A stretch of 64,000 nt of DNA. Origin: Basidiobolus meristosporus CBS 931.73 (lineage: Eukaryota; Basidiobolomycota; Basidiobolomycetes; Basidiobolales; Basidiobolaceae). Shown here piece after piece: positions 36,814 to 48,855 of the stretch. A program made the translations under genes and the position numbers. The stretch lies in contig MCFE01000055.1 of assembly GCA_002104905.1 (NCBI GenBank), forward strand, positions 124,001 through 188,000, given 5' to 3'. The notes beneath the pieces were generated by a model. That model was not told the DNA's origin and ran no database searches. It was given only the letters and a program-made list of their open reading frames with translations. Position 1 is the first letter of the stretch, and each line of letters opens with the position of its first letter.

Positions 36814-39621
36814 TACACAAAAGAGTAGATATTTATTATGTTAAAAAGCGGAAGGGGTAAGGACTCGGATATATAAAAACGATAAAGAGGTGAGAAGAGA
36901 GGAAATGTAGGGAGGCAAAAGAATGCAATGATGGAGATGTTGTGGTGAATTTTAAGGTTGAGGATATTGAAATCACTTTCCCACGTAGTGAATTTGGCAG
37001 TCACCGACAGTCCTTGCCCACGCATTACAGACCCTCAATTTTATATATGCAAGCTGAGAATACATTTAGCAAGTGTAGCCGTATTTCTGGGAAAATTCTG
37101 CTGAAATTACGAAAAATAAGCAGATCTAGCAGAAATCCAATCAAATTGGAAGCGAAGACAGTGAAACCAAACTAGGTGTAAGCCAATGATTATGGTCACA
37201 CGACTTTGTTTTATTTCACCGCTGTTCTGCTGCACGGTTGGTGCCCAACACTGCATCATTAGTCAGCTGATTGAGGGATTCTGAGAATTATCATCAGCAT
37301 AGACTTTCCCACCGTACACCAATAGGCACCATATCTTCCCACCATATATCACCAACGGTGCCAGCTTCCAGTCAGGATTCTTCAGATATTCTCATCATTG
37401 TTTACCAACCTCATGCGTACTGAGCTATACTGTGGATGAGTACCCCTATCTTTTGTAATAACATCCATTAATTAGGGTCAACTCTGCTGCAGCATTTCTA
37501 TGGATACCCATATGCCTTCCAACTGAAATAATGTAGCTGCACTCTTGGGTTACCCACAACCATGACCAGATATGATCGATCCTATCCAAGGAATCAACAG
37601 CCCCTGAAATTCCCATCATTATGTATCCTGAGATAGGGATTACGACTTAAAACGTGTTCTGATTTGTAAGTTATGTCACTGGGCAAGGCTTGATGGTGGA
37701 ATCGGAGCCTCCCCCTCCGTAATACGTCGACTGTACATTCGTTATATTCCATCAGTAGACCGATACACCGGCCATCATACACCCTTGCCTTCTCATGTGC
37801 AATGACCAAAGGCGTATGGGATGCAAGTCCGGAGAGGCTCTGCTGCAACATCCAGGGCTTTCCCCAAGAACTACATGTATTCCGGAGTACTGTACAAATG
37901 CTATTGTGGTACGAGTAGTACGGCTGGCATGCAAACATACAATAACCCTTCGCGGTCATATGCGACTGTGGTGACTTGGCAGTATCTTGACTGTTGTGGG
38001 GTTTCACCAATATTGATTAAAACAATCATGGGACTGTCCGGAAGTTTGTACCTGGACTGCTAACTACTAATGGACAAAAAGCATCCAGATAGGTAGTTTC
38101 TAAGACCAGTGGTCCATTAAATAGAGTTCCATTGAAATCATCCCTAGCGATAGCACTTTTTCTGAGCATTGCCACATGCATTAATGCTCAAAACCCTGCG
38201 AGGACTCCTTCCTGTCAATACTCTCAAACCAGCACCAAGGTATTCTGCTCCGAATTGATACACCTACCCGCAAATATCCGTCCGACCTAATTGGCGAAGG
38301 CCCAAGGCTATTCATCACCCATTCACCCACTAAACAGAATGATGGAATTCGTTTTTTCTTTCAAATTGGGTAGAGCAAGCTCAGCCTGATATGATCAAGG
38401 TCACATGAATAATCCAATTACTGTTGACATGCAGCGCTCGTGGGCCCTTGGCGCCCATTGGCAGGTGGTCACTAATCAGCCTAATGGGAATATTACGAAG
38501 TATGTCCTATATACCAGAGTGATCTTATAGTTTTTGTATATAGGGCTACTCTGCTTGGCCCAGTCACCAAAAGATGTTATTTAGCAATGGAGAAGCCAAA
38601 CTGAATTTCGGTTGCTCAATATGGATATCTTGGAGTGGTAATGATTGCTACACATTCCACATACCGTCACAAAGTAAGAAGAGTGCAGTTTACAGCACAT
38701 CCCCTAGGGCCTCAGTTGCAGGTTTCGCGGTGCTATAAACCAATTTTCGGTATTGGGAAAGCAGTAGTCGGGAGTTGGCAGATATGTGATGAACTTCAAC
38801 CGGATTTAAAGAGAATAGCCATCCCATGATGTTTCTTGCAGACAGCCCTATGATCCTATACTCTGACCACGACTGGCCATAAAGGTGCAAACTCGCTGTC
38901 GACAGAGTCAACTAATGGGTGATTTCCTCCATCGAAAGTTTGGTAAATGCTCACACTCATCCTATTATAAATCTAAGCCCATTCCACATCAAAGATGTAT
39001 ACTCTTCAACTCGTGTCTTCCTTGGAAAGCATAAGGTGACAAACTTGTTCAATTTACTATGAACTGGTTTTTTCTCGCATTGAAGCATCTGCCTAGGCAT
39101 TGCCTATGAAATGCTGACATATACAGGGCAGGGAAAAGCCAACAAAATTCCATCCAGAAGCCACATGATTTGGTGGGGAAATCCAGTTGTTCCTTTCTCA
39201 GCATATTCCTATGTTGATCAGTGAGTTACATATCTCAGTTGACATGCTTTTGAATTCATATGTAGTCAACGCATGGGCTGATCAGGATTCGAAATTTCTG
39301 CAAATTACTTGGTGTGACATGGGACATGATGTGTTTCCACTGCTCTCCGTGATACTAGATGGATTCAAGCCTCAACCATTGTAAAATTTGTAACTTAGCC
39401 AAACGACAGAACCATATGCGCTTAGTAATGGGAGGTTTTGATTGGCATAGCGGTACCGGCATTGTTCCCATGCTAGGGGTTAGAGCTAAATATGTCCACT
39501 GGACTTCTTTGTAATCGTATAGGGAGTATCGCCAGCCAGCTTAATAAATTACCATTGATGCTGCAAACAAGTATAAATATATACACCAGCCAATTCAAGG
39601 AATCTTGGCAGCTTCGTTCAG
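36814..39621. other. 2.8-kb gene-poor region
   Basis: Divergent spacer between the carrier and the phosphatase. Overlapping open frames on both strands at 37594-38063 are mutually exclusive and carry no motif. A 65-codon plus frame at 39187-39384 is also unrecognised. ATATATAC near 39578 is a possible TATA for the phosphatase. Confidence 0.4.
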
Positions 39622-40696
39622 ATGTCTTCGAACACTTTAATTGTGTATGACTTTGACTGGTAACAGTACGCTACTTGTTGCATCTCTATTAATGCATTTT
39701 TTAACATGGCGCTCGATGCTTCCAAATCGTTTAGGTCCTTAATTGACGAGGATAGGTAACGGTTTGTAGGAAACTTCTCATCGTCCATCTCGCAGCTTAC
39801 ACCATCTTCTCCGTGATTAGTGATAACTTTTTGGTGAGTAAATTGAGCGCGCTCCTGGGCCAAAAAATGAGCACATTCGAGACAGATACGACATGGACTG
39901 AAAATCTGAACGATATTCAGATAGACAAGTCATGGACTGATCTAATGGTAAGCAGAAGCAGCTATTCGCCGTGATATAAGAGTTAATCCATTCTCATTTT
40001 AGAATCAACTTCTGAGTGAGCTTCATGAGTTGGGATTCACTGAGAAGCAAATGGACGCCATATGGGCCCAAATCCCCTTCAACGAGGACATGATCAAAGC
40101 CCTTCATATTGCCAAAGCAGCAAATGCTGATATAATGATCATCTCGGACGCAAATACCATAGCTATATCCAGGATTTTAACCCATTACCAAATCAACAAC
40201 CTATTTACCAAGATCATCACCAATCCAGCCCAATGGAGCGACGAGGGGAAACTTGTGGTGGATCGACTCGTGCCGAAGGAAACGCCACACGGTTGTCGTA
40301 CCATGGCCGAAGGCTATGGCAGGACTTGCTGTGCAAACATGTGTAAAGGACAAGAAATTACTCGGATGATCCAAGAAAAATATGCGAAAGTCGTATACGT
40401 AGGGGATGGTGCGAATGACTTTTGCCCAATCACGAGGCTAAGAGCGTGGGTAATTTCGATTTTCGAAGATCTGACCATTTTTAATCATCCCCTTTCTTTT
40501 TAGAAACGATATAGCGCTTGTACGTCGTAACCGAGTATTAAGCAATATCCTTGAAACGCCCAGCTCACGTGCGCAGATTCAGGCGAATATAATATTCTGG
40601 TCAGAAGCTGTTGATGTTTTAAGCACTTATCAAGGCCTGTTCCAGCCCCTTTCCCAGGAGCCTGATCTTGCCGCAAAGCTAGCCATATCCTATTAA
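39622..40696 (+). CDS. PHOSPHO1/2-type HAD phosphatase (phosphocholine/phosphoethanolamine or pyridoxal phosphatase)
   Basis: Five exons (39622-39659, 39735-39755, 39872-39947, 40003-40445, 40504-40696) give 256 aa. HAD motif I is VYDFDWSLIDED with the nucleophile and acid Asp pair D10-x-D12; it is completed by a 21-nt exon. Motif II is IISDANTI. The conserved Cys-rich stretch C..C......CC.NMCKG is present, and motif III/IV is VVYVGDGANDFCP. This is the PHOSPHO/Put_Phosphatase family, whose members release choline, ethanolamine or pyridoxal from their phosphates. The fourth intron uses a weak GTGGGT donor, chosen because it restores the LRANDIALVRRNRVL segment. Cytosolic. Substrate not decidable. 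Confidence 0.87.
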
Positions 40697-40962
40697 CAAA
40701 TACTTCGGCTCCATTCCTCCATGTGCGACAATAAACAGGATGAAACGTTGAAAGATCAGGGAGATTGTAGCAAGTTCCATAGCAAATCTAGATTGATCTT
40801 AGATTCAATCGACTCCATCTAAAACAAGGAACGGGTAGTCGTATGAAGGAGCATTGCTTTATTGAATATTTGAATTCGCATAAGACCAACATACAAAGTA
40901 TTCTATGAGGTTTTGTGGTAGATTCATTTACGATAAACGTTTAAATGATATGTTACAATGGA

Positions 40963-43900
40963 TCAATGGGTTGGGTTTTTGACGCTTTCAGGCTCTGCAG
41001 TCATTTTCTTCATTTGAGCACTGAGTGCAATGCCAGGAACAAAGGCAACATGGCTTTCGGCACCAATTGCCGAATTGAGCTCTGGGCCTTCTTGAGATTG
41101 GGGCTTGTCGGAAAGATCGATGTCGTTCATATTGCGATTGGGGTCCAATTGTGCATATTTGCGAACCATTTGTAGTTCCTCCATCAATGTTTGATATCTG
41201 AAAGCAAGTCGGATGTCTGGGACGTTCGTCTTGCGCATATCTGTATTTCTCTTGGTTAGAGCGATATTCAATATGAACTTAAATGAGTCAACCTACCATT
41301 GCCATCGGGGCCTGGAATATGACAGGTTTCTCCAACAAAGTGTCTCTTGACTGCCATTTCAAAACCACTCTGCAATACACTATTGCGAGCCAATTCGCAC
41401 ATATCGACATTGGAAAGCTTCCAAATCTGAAGGTAATTGGGTTAGAGAATGATACTTTGATCTGAAGCTAACAGAGGTCGTACCTGAGCTGCAACACTAT
41501 ACTCCTCGATGAGAGGCTCCTTGGTAAAGTGGAATTGAAGTGGATCATCGGTAGAAAGACTGATGTTCAAACCACGACGGAAGAAGGTGGGGAATGGATT
41601 ACGCTCGTAATTTAGGAAGAGAGCGTTGTTACTCAATGGTGACATAGCGAGACCGATCTGCTTCAAGTAGTAGAGGTACTGTAGGGCAGGAACCTTACGA
41701 AGAAGGATTCCGTGATTGATACTCCACGATGTAAGATAGGCCGATGCCAAATGGTCAGTATCACCAGCTTCGCCAGAGTGAGGACGAAGAACAAAGGTAC
41801 CTGTTGGAATGAAGGAGATGAGCTAATGTTGATCAATCGGCTAATTCACAATAGTTCAACTTACAGAATCCACGCTCTTTTCTCCAGTGGTTGAGGGAAG
41901 CGATGTTGGCAAACATATAGTACAGATAGTAGGTGTATGGAGGATTGAGTGGCATATCCCAAGCCTTGGGGAGGGGATATTTACGATGAATACGGCGCTC
42001 AGCCTTACTTTCATCGTCGACACTGTCGAAACCAACCACTCTCTGAAGGAAGATATGAAGATCGGGATGAGTTGAAGGATCTTTGGTAACTTCGAACAGA
42101 GGATGGAAAATATCTATCAAGCGATGGTATCAGCAAAAATTCAACAACACAAAGAAACTTGCTGCGTTAACGTACTGTAAACGATTTGTTCGAAGTTCTC
42201 CACAATCTCAGTGCTCTTGTACACATTGTACAAACGTGGGATTTGAATGAGCCAGCGCACATTAGGAGAGATCAGTTTGTTGTTGATGACCCAGCTGGCC
42301 AGTTTGTCCCACTCGGTAACAGATCTGGGAGCCCGGTTTAGAACGATAGAACAATCAAGTATTCAAAGCAATAGCTAACCTTCCGTAAATTGATATTCTG
42401 TACTCCGCAAGCTGATACTTGCTAGCTTCCAAATCGCCAATTACCTCTGTTCGCAACAATTAGAATCGGGTATCAATATTGTTAAATCCTACAATACGAA
42501 CAACCCACCTTTGGTGAGCTCAGCAAGATAGGATCCCTGGATCTTGTTGTCAGTCTTCAAGAAGATTTCTCTCAATCTACTCTCTCCAATAGGGTTATAC
42601 TTGAGATTGAATTTGTCAAATCGGTGGAAAGAGTCTGTATGGGCCTGTGTAAAAGAAAATCATGTGTTAACGGACGCAGCAGTGCTAGCATATACGAAAG
42701 ACCTATTTACATGCATATCCAGAGTATCAATGCTCAAATCATAGACAGTTAGCTTCAAACTCTCGAATACTTGAGCCAAGGTCAAATCCTTGTCGTCACG
42801 ATGGATAACAACATCCTAGATTACGAAACAACGTTAGTCATCAACCCATTGACCTGAATCCCACGTTGTACATACATCGGGAGTCTTCTTCAACTTGGAT
42901 TTGATGAAGCGTAACAGGTGCTTTTGGTTCATGCATGCGGAATGGTGAACGTGCGTATCTACTTTACGTACGTTGTAGAAATCTCTGTGTGGTACTCGCT
43001 GAAGAAAACGGTTTAAATTCCCATCCAGGTAAATGTATGGGATAAAGATACATTACCTTGGAGTCAGCGATTTCTTGATATTCGTTTAATAGCGCGTACA
43101 GATCCCACTTGCTCTCAAGGTAGCGGAGTCGATCAAAAGCGAACGATTTATTTTGGCCATCAGATATGACACCTAGGATGTATTCTAGGTCCTGATAGTA
43201 ATCTTTGATAGATGGGATGCGATAAGAGGGCTTTCCCTTCTCCAATTCTGCGACAAATCATTAAAACTAGGCGTCAAGTAAGATGATTACGTGAGCCTAC
43301 GAACCTTCTTGGGAATGATAGACTTGATATACACCATTTGCGTCCATTTTGAATTCATACTTGAAGATCGTCAGATAATGAGCCGTTAATTGTAAACTCT
43401 GAATAACCTTCGTACCTGGTGCTTCTCAGGCATTTTGAAATGAGCTTTGTCAAAGTCATGACCGACTGAAAACTCGCCAGACTTCGAGCCTGGAGGGGGC
43501 GGTGGGGGATAGATTTCCCACCCAGGATGGTTTCTAGGATCATCGGTGGGTCGTTGCAAGGACAGAGCCATGTACTTGTCACGCAAGTCCATACATTTCT
43601 GGATATTGGTATAGATTTGCTTTAGCTCCTCGTTGTATTCCTCATCTAGAATGAGGGTTAGTTCCATTTTCATTCGCGATAAATGAAGGTGGACATACCT
43701 TGGACATGCATAGCCTGATAGGCAGCAACCAGGGCTTGAATTCCTTGAGGGGTGCGATTGTCATAAGAAGCTCTACGAGAAAGAATAGGCTCCTCCTCGG
43801 TGGCCTTGACCTGGTGGGCAATGATCTTGGAATCCTCCTGTTGTTGTGTTTAGGATTAGAAAACGCCAAGCTAAGGTGGAGCGAAGGGATACTTGCATGC

Positions 43901-44022
43901 TTCAATGCTTTCTCAGCATGGTAACTGTAGAAAGGGCTGTTTGGGTTCAAGGACTCGTCGGTTGAGAACAGAGACTCATCGGTATCAGTATTTTCGACGG
44001 ATTGAGTATCAAGATTCTCCAT
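40963..44022 (-). CDS. AMD1: AMP deaminase
   Basis: About a dozen exons on the minus strand, starting [17 protein letters not shown] at 44022 and ending ESVKNPTH at 40963. The zinc-binding motif [20 protein letters not shown] lies at about 42905-42965. The metal-binding [14 protein letters not shown], next to PFPTFFRRG, lies at about 41545-41600. Upstream exons hold [14 protein letters not shown]-like and the Pro-rich [15 protein letters not shown] segment common in fungal AMPD. Reaction: AMP to IMP plus ammonia, cytosolic purine-nucleotide cycle. An open frame continues 39 codons upstream of 44022 (to 44139), but that part reads as a leader without family similarity, so I chose the ATG at 44022. 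Not every internal splice was resolved. Confidence 0.93.
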
Positions 44023-46714
44023 ATTGACTTGAAAATTAGAAACTCCGGGTGACGGAATGAAGCGGCTTTTATAGTTCCAGCTGAAGTAAGAATTATCAGG
44101 AGAGACACCAAATAGGAAGATGACCAGACAGATACCCAATCTTGCATAGTTAAATTAAAATTTTTCTATCATATATCCAGTTTAATCCGTGGTAGTATCA
44201 ATCCCAACCTGTAGCCATAAGGAGATGTTTTCGCTTACAAGACCATATTTGGATCACGCTGTGGCTGCATCAGGTTGATTACGACAGTCTCACAGGACCA
44301 GCTTGCTGAAATTGATGAATCTCAATTTTGCAAAAATTTCAATCGTGTAGCACCCAATAGAATTCGTCATCTATCTAATGGGATTTGGTGGAATGCGCGA
44401 TGTCTGATAAAGTCGTATTTGACGGCCAGTAAGATTGCCGCCAATGAGGACCTGAAACCACCGGATGAGTAGTTCGCTAGGGATCATTGGCCCGCGTGGA
44501 TGGCATCCTGATGGCCGTTGGGAGAACTAGATTGGAGTAACAGAACGCTACGCAGAAGGCATCCCCAGGAGATTAGGTTGAGCAATTCATGTCAACGCGA
44601 CCAAGACATATTGGCCAGAAGTAGCAACGCACTCTGCCCGTCCTGGGTGAAAAAGGAAGCTATGTTACTGCTGTGTGGTCGCACAGGTGCCGACACACAA
44701 GGAGAATAGCTACTATTTTAAGATACCTAGGTTACTCCGCAATTCATTTCAAAATGATAATCCTGGTGGAACGGATGTTCTCAGAGAAATGTTACATGGA
44801 ACGCAAGAGCCCATAAATGGTTTCATTCACAATGAAGCTGCGGCCGATAACTTGTCCTTTTTAGCCTCACTTGATTGTTGCATCGGTGGCTTGAGCCACT
44901 TTGCGAATTAGCTGGGTGAGGCTTGTGTTGTTGGATCATCGACTACCATCTCGTAGGGCTCAATCGTATTGCAGTTTGGGGTTCTGGGTACTAGAACATC
45001 TCTTACATCTCTTATTCTGAATAGAACGGAAGCGATTTAAGGTTATCTGGCGAGATGTACCAAGCGTGGCTTGATGTCAGTGTGGCTGCACAAACCAAGC
45101 ATGCCTGGGAAGGAGCCATTCGACACAAGGATGGGGGAATTTTGTTCCTCACGAGGTCCCAAGTGTCACTAGCCATTCTGTGGAAGTGGCCATTTGGATG
45201 TATCACATGTGAGTAATAATCGTAATAGATACTACTCTATTGCATATGCGTGCCTATATTTATCGGCTTCTGTGAAACAGGCTGATTATGGAAAAATCCT
45301 CCAAGAACCATTACCATATATCTGGTGAAAAAAAAAACTTTAAATGCCATGAGAATCTTGAGTAGCTTAACGTCGTATCCCGTTCTATAGCACCTTCTCC
45401 ATATAGAGCTGCAGAGAACCAATATGATTCGCCTTTCGCAACGCAGAGTGATTCTCTAGACCGTAATAGTTGTTCAAGAAGTCCGGGCCCCTTGTAATAT
45501 TAGACTGTTGTGCGGGCTGGGGCTCCGTAGCTAGTTTAATGGCAAGGAAAATGTAACCATCAACCAGAATATGCGGATTTGCCTGCGAAAAGCCGGGGTT
45601 CGTCTGTATAGACAAAATATGCGCTGGTTTTAGATAACCTTGTTCTGTTCAATGAATTTTTTTCAATGCAAGTGATCTCACTCCTACTGGATTCAGATTG
45701 TAGCCACATGTATGGAGATTGAAAGCAGAGTTGTTGTCGGGTTAGGTAGACCTAGATCGATGAAGATCCCTGATCATAATGTGCTTAGCCTGCGATGTTT
45801 TTCCTTAATACATGCTCATACGTTTGGGGACTGCATTGCTACCATTTTCAGTATTTGTATTGGCAGGATGGCGTAACCTCATTTTTACCTTGTGCATATG
45901 GCTTGATTGGCTTGATTGGCTAGATTGTTTATACACCATTTCTCAAGCACTGCAGTGTTGAATGTATCAAAACATTGGCAAGTCTAGAATTTGACGATGC
46001 ATCTTCCTAATCCATTCCAGGTAGTTTCCAACGTAATCTAATGATGCAGTTCATCGAAAATCGTTGCAATCAAAAATCCAAGGTGTTCTTGAGAGCTGGG
46101 ACCAGTCGTGTTTTTTTGAACCTCGATTATCATTCATTCCCCTTCGGAACTTGTTTTCAGTTTTCTCTTCGGCCCAGAATAGGGCTTCTCCAAGGATTTA
46201 CTTGCTCCTTTGGCTTACTCCTGCTAGAAGTAAGTGCTAGGGGGCCATAACCGCGCCCAGCAACGTCCCAGAGCGTCCACCAAAGCCCTGACCTGGCACC
46301 CAAAGATGTCCCAATAGATTTTATGCTGATTCCCCGGCTCACTCCTTTTCAAGTCATCTCGCACACTTACCTATTTTAGTTATATTGTCTCCCTATAGAT
46401 TTTCAAAGATTCGCACCTTTGCGCTTGATATATAGAATCACAGATGGTTCATTGGTCCTTATCGACAAAAACAGACAAATGACCGGCCTTTCTGCTAAAG
46501 TAAGCAACTTGGGACAGCTTAATGACCATTAGAAATATGTACGAGAAAGATCTCTCTATAAGGATGTGAAGGATTTTTCCACAATAGAGGCTAGTAAACT
46601 AAATATTCCAAATGAATAACATGTATTATGGTTTTGCACTTTGCTAATCTTTTGAGCCTAAATCCTGAACAGAACGCCGCAGCCACCTCAAGAATCAAAC
46701 AATTTTAAGTTAGG

Positions 46715-46890
46715 TGTATTGAAAGAGCAGGTAGATTAAGCATAAATAGTATGTTTATACTTTAACTAGATCTTGACAAAAAACATGTAGAATATGTTTT
46801 GAAAAATCCCAACATGTGTTGAAAGCTTGGGGGTTTTCGGACAGCTTTTATGTTCTGGGCACGGGGCATTTTGGTGTAAAACAAAGCTTA
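46715..46890 (+). repeat. Unnamed interspersed repeat, copy A
   Basis: Shares with copies B and C the blocks TATTGAAAG..GAGC.GGTAGATTA, ATCTTGACA...ACATGTAGAATAT, CCCAACATGTG and TTCTGGGCAC..GGCATTTTGGTG. Identity by eye is about 60-70 percent, with indels. Confidence 0.55.
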
Positions 46891-47109
46891 CTCATAGTGT
46901 CAGATTTAAAAATTAGTCAAATGGTTATTACAGGATAAAGTAGCTGCAGTACTTGCTTATCCAAGCTACAAATCAACTATTTGCGCATATTTGTTCATAT
47001 TGGTCAGAAAGGCATAAAAATCAATTGGAGTGTTTGATACAGTGTGTTTCATAATGTATATATATCCACCAATTTCATCTGTGCCAAATGCCTTTACAAG
47101 ATACTAGGG

Positions 47110-47290
47110 AGTATTGGAAGTGATTTGGAGATCTAGAAGAATTGCATGATACTCACTTTCTGCTTTACTGAGTGCAAATAAAGTATTTGTACTTTTGGAA
47201 AAGCATTGTAAGAGTAATGCTCAAAGTACATTATGAAATGTTACCAGAAGTGGTTTGCAAAGTTTGGGGGCTTTTAACAAGTTTGAAAAA
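47110..47290 (+). repeat. Unnamed interspersed repeat, copy B1
   Basis: Begins TATTGGAAGTGATTTGGAGA and contains AAGTATTTGTACTTTTGG and GTTTGGGGGCTTTTAACAA, matching blocks of copies C and D in the same order. Confidence 0.5.
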
Positions 47291-47329
47291 TCTTGGTAAC
47301 TATCAGACCTTCACTTGGATAACATCTTT

Positions 47330-47700
47330 GGATTCTATTTAGCTTATTGCTAGTTTGTGGATTATATAAGCTTTAGTTCCCAAGATATGCAGTGTTGTAA
47401 ATTTTGTAATTACACCTAAATATTCACCTAGCTCAGCCACTTGGATCATAGTCTACAAATTTTAGAGAATTCTGGTCAGACTCCTTGCTGAGACTTACTT
47501 GGAATATTTTCACCAAAACATCAGGTACCCAGAGCATGAAGTATCAATAAGTTCTCCGCACAGCGCCAATTCTTGCACACATGCTATTGGGACCTTCTTG
47601 AATATATTATACATGTTCGCTTTGCCAAGATCGTATATAAGTATAAATATTACTTTTACATTCAATAAGCAATATTTAGCATACCGACAAAAATGCTCTC
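47330..47700 (-). repeat. Unnamed interspersed repeat, copy B2, inverted relative to copy C
   Basis: The reverse complement of this stretch aligns along nearly its whole length with 47975-48310: GAATGTAAAAGTAATATTTA, AAGAAGGTCCCAATAGCATG, TGGTGAAAATATTCCAAG, TTTGTAGACTATGATCCAAG, GGTGAATATTTAGGTGTAAT and TTACAACACT all have counterparts. Confidence 0.7.
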
Positions 47701-47934
47701 AAGATGGATCAAAAAAGCTTTTCCTATAAGTTGGAAACTTTTGGGAGGGTTTGGGATATTTTGCAGCATACAGCCTTATTGTATAAATGAAGAATACACG
47801 CACAATACACACTTGGTAAATAAACATCCGCTCCACAACAAAGAAAGCACTCTATCTCAGATATTGGGTAGCAAGTTACTGAACTAGTGATTTGTAACCA
47901 ACAGAATTCAGCTGCTTCTTATTGTAAGAGTTTT

Positions 47935-48310
47935 GGAGATATTGAAAGTGATTGAGAGAGCAAGTAGATTATGTGGTTTTCACTTGATGCTTTTTTGAAT
48001 GTAAAAGTAGTATTCATACTCTTACATAGTCTGTGCAGAACAAATATCTGGAATATGCTTATGAAGGTCCTAAGAGCATGTGGACAAGTTGGCCCAAAAA
48101 CATGTGTGCAAGGTTTGGGGCTGCTTAGACAACTAATCAAAATTTCATGTTCTAAGTATCTGATATTTTGCTGAAAATATTCTAAGCAAATCCCAACTAA
48201 AAACTTGCTCAGAACTCTCTAAGATTTGTAGGTAATGATCCAAGTGACTAAGGTGAATATCTAGGTGTAGTTACAAAGCTTACAACACTTCTCTTGGCCT
48301 ATGTGGTGCA
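47935..48310 (+). repeat. Unnamed interspersed repeat, copy C
   Basis: The longest copy. Blocks in order: GATATTGAAAGTGATTGAGA, GAATGTAAAAGTAGTATTCA, TATGAAGGTCCTAAGAGCAT, TTTGGGGCTGCTTAGACAAC, TTGCTGAAAATATTCTAAGC, TTTGTAGGTAATGATCCAAG, GGTGAATATCTAGGTGTAGT, TTACAACACT. It forms a diverged inverted repeat with copy B2 around a spacer of about 250 bases. Confidence 0.7.
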
Positions 48311-48384
48311 AGTCTGGCATATGTGATTATATTAATTTAGTCCTTGAACCTAACTATTTCATGATCAATATATCTGTTTGGCCC

Positions 48385-48612
48385 ACTTTGGATACTTTCT
48401 TCAAACAATCAGTGGTATATTCTATTTCTAAGCTGTCCAAAAGCCCCCATACATTTCCCACGCTCTGTTGGGACATTTCCAATCACCTTTTCCAGATTGC
48501 TTTGCCAATATCTTATGCATATGTAAGTATAGTTTTTGTGTTTGATATATCATCAAGTGTATTTTGCATGATCCACTAGCTCTCCTAATCATTTCCAATA
48601 TATCAAAGATCC
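48385..48612 (-). repeat. Unnamed interspersed repeat, copy D
   Basis: The reverse complement begins GATATATTGGAAATGATTAG, GAGAGCTAGTGGATCATG, then CACTTGATG, GATATTGGCAAAGCAATCTG, AAATGTCCCAACAGAGCGTG and GGGGGCTTTTGGACAGCTTA, matching the first half of copy C. Confidence 0.6.
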
Positions 48613-48845
48613 TCACAATAATAAGTGAGTATAGAGAGTCTGGGAGCAGCAAGTGAGAGAAAACCTGGCAAGAATATCTGAGTGACACCAGAAAATTGCC
48701 ACAAGAAAACCTTGAGCCTAGTTGTTTCCAAGAAATTACAAGTATACTACTGTAGGCAGTATAATGACCCTGAGCCATATGCCATTACTATAAATTACAT
48801 TTGCTTTTCCGCAACGCTTTGGCACAATGATTTTCGGTTGTCAAT

Positions 48846-48855
48846 GGGGGGGGGG
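48846..48855 (+). repeat. G10 homopolymer
   Basis: A run of ten G in otherwise AT-rich sequence; could be a sequencing or assembly soft spot or a G-tract. Confidence 0.8.

Noticed and set aside
37594-38063. Overlapping frames of 60-138 codons on both strands
   Set aside because: Mutually exclusive, no recognisable domain and no splice signals tying them to other exons.
44023-44139. Longer N-terminus of AMP deaminase with a hydrophobic MGICLVIFLFG start
   Set aside because: The extension is not like the family and appears to be leader sequence; the ATG at 44022 is a better start.
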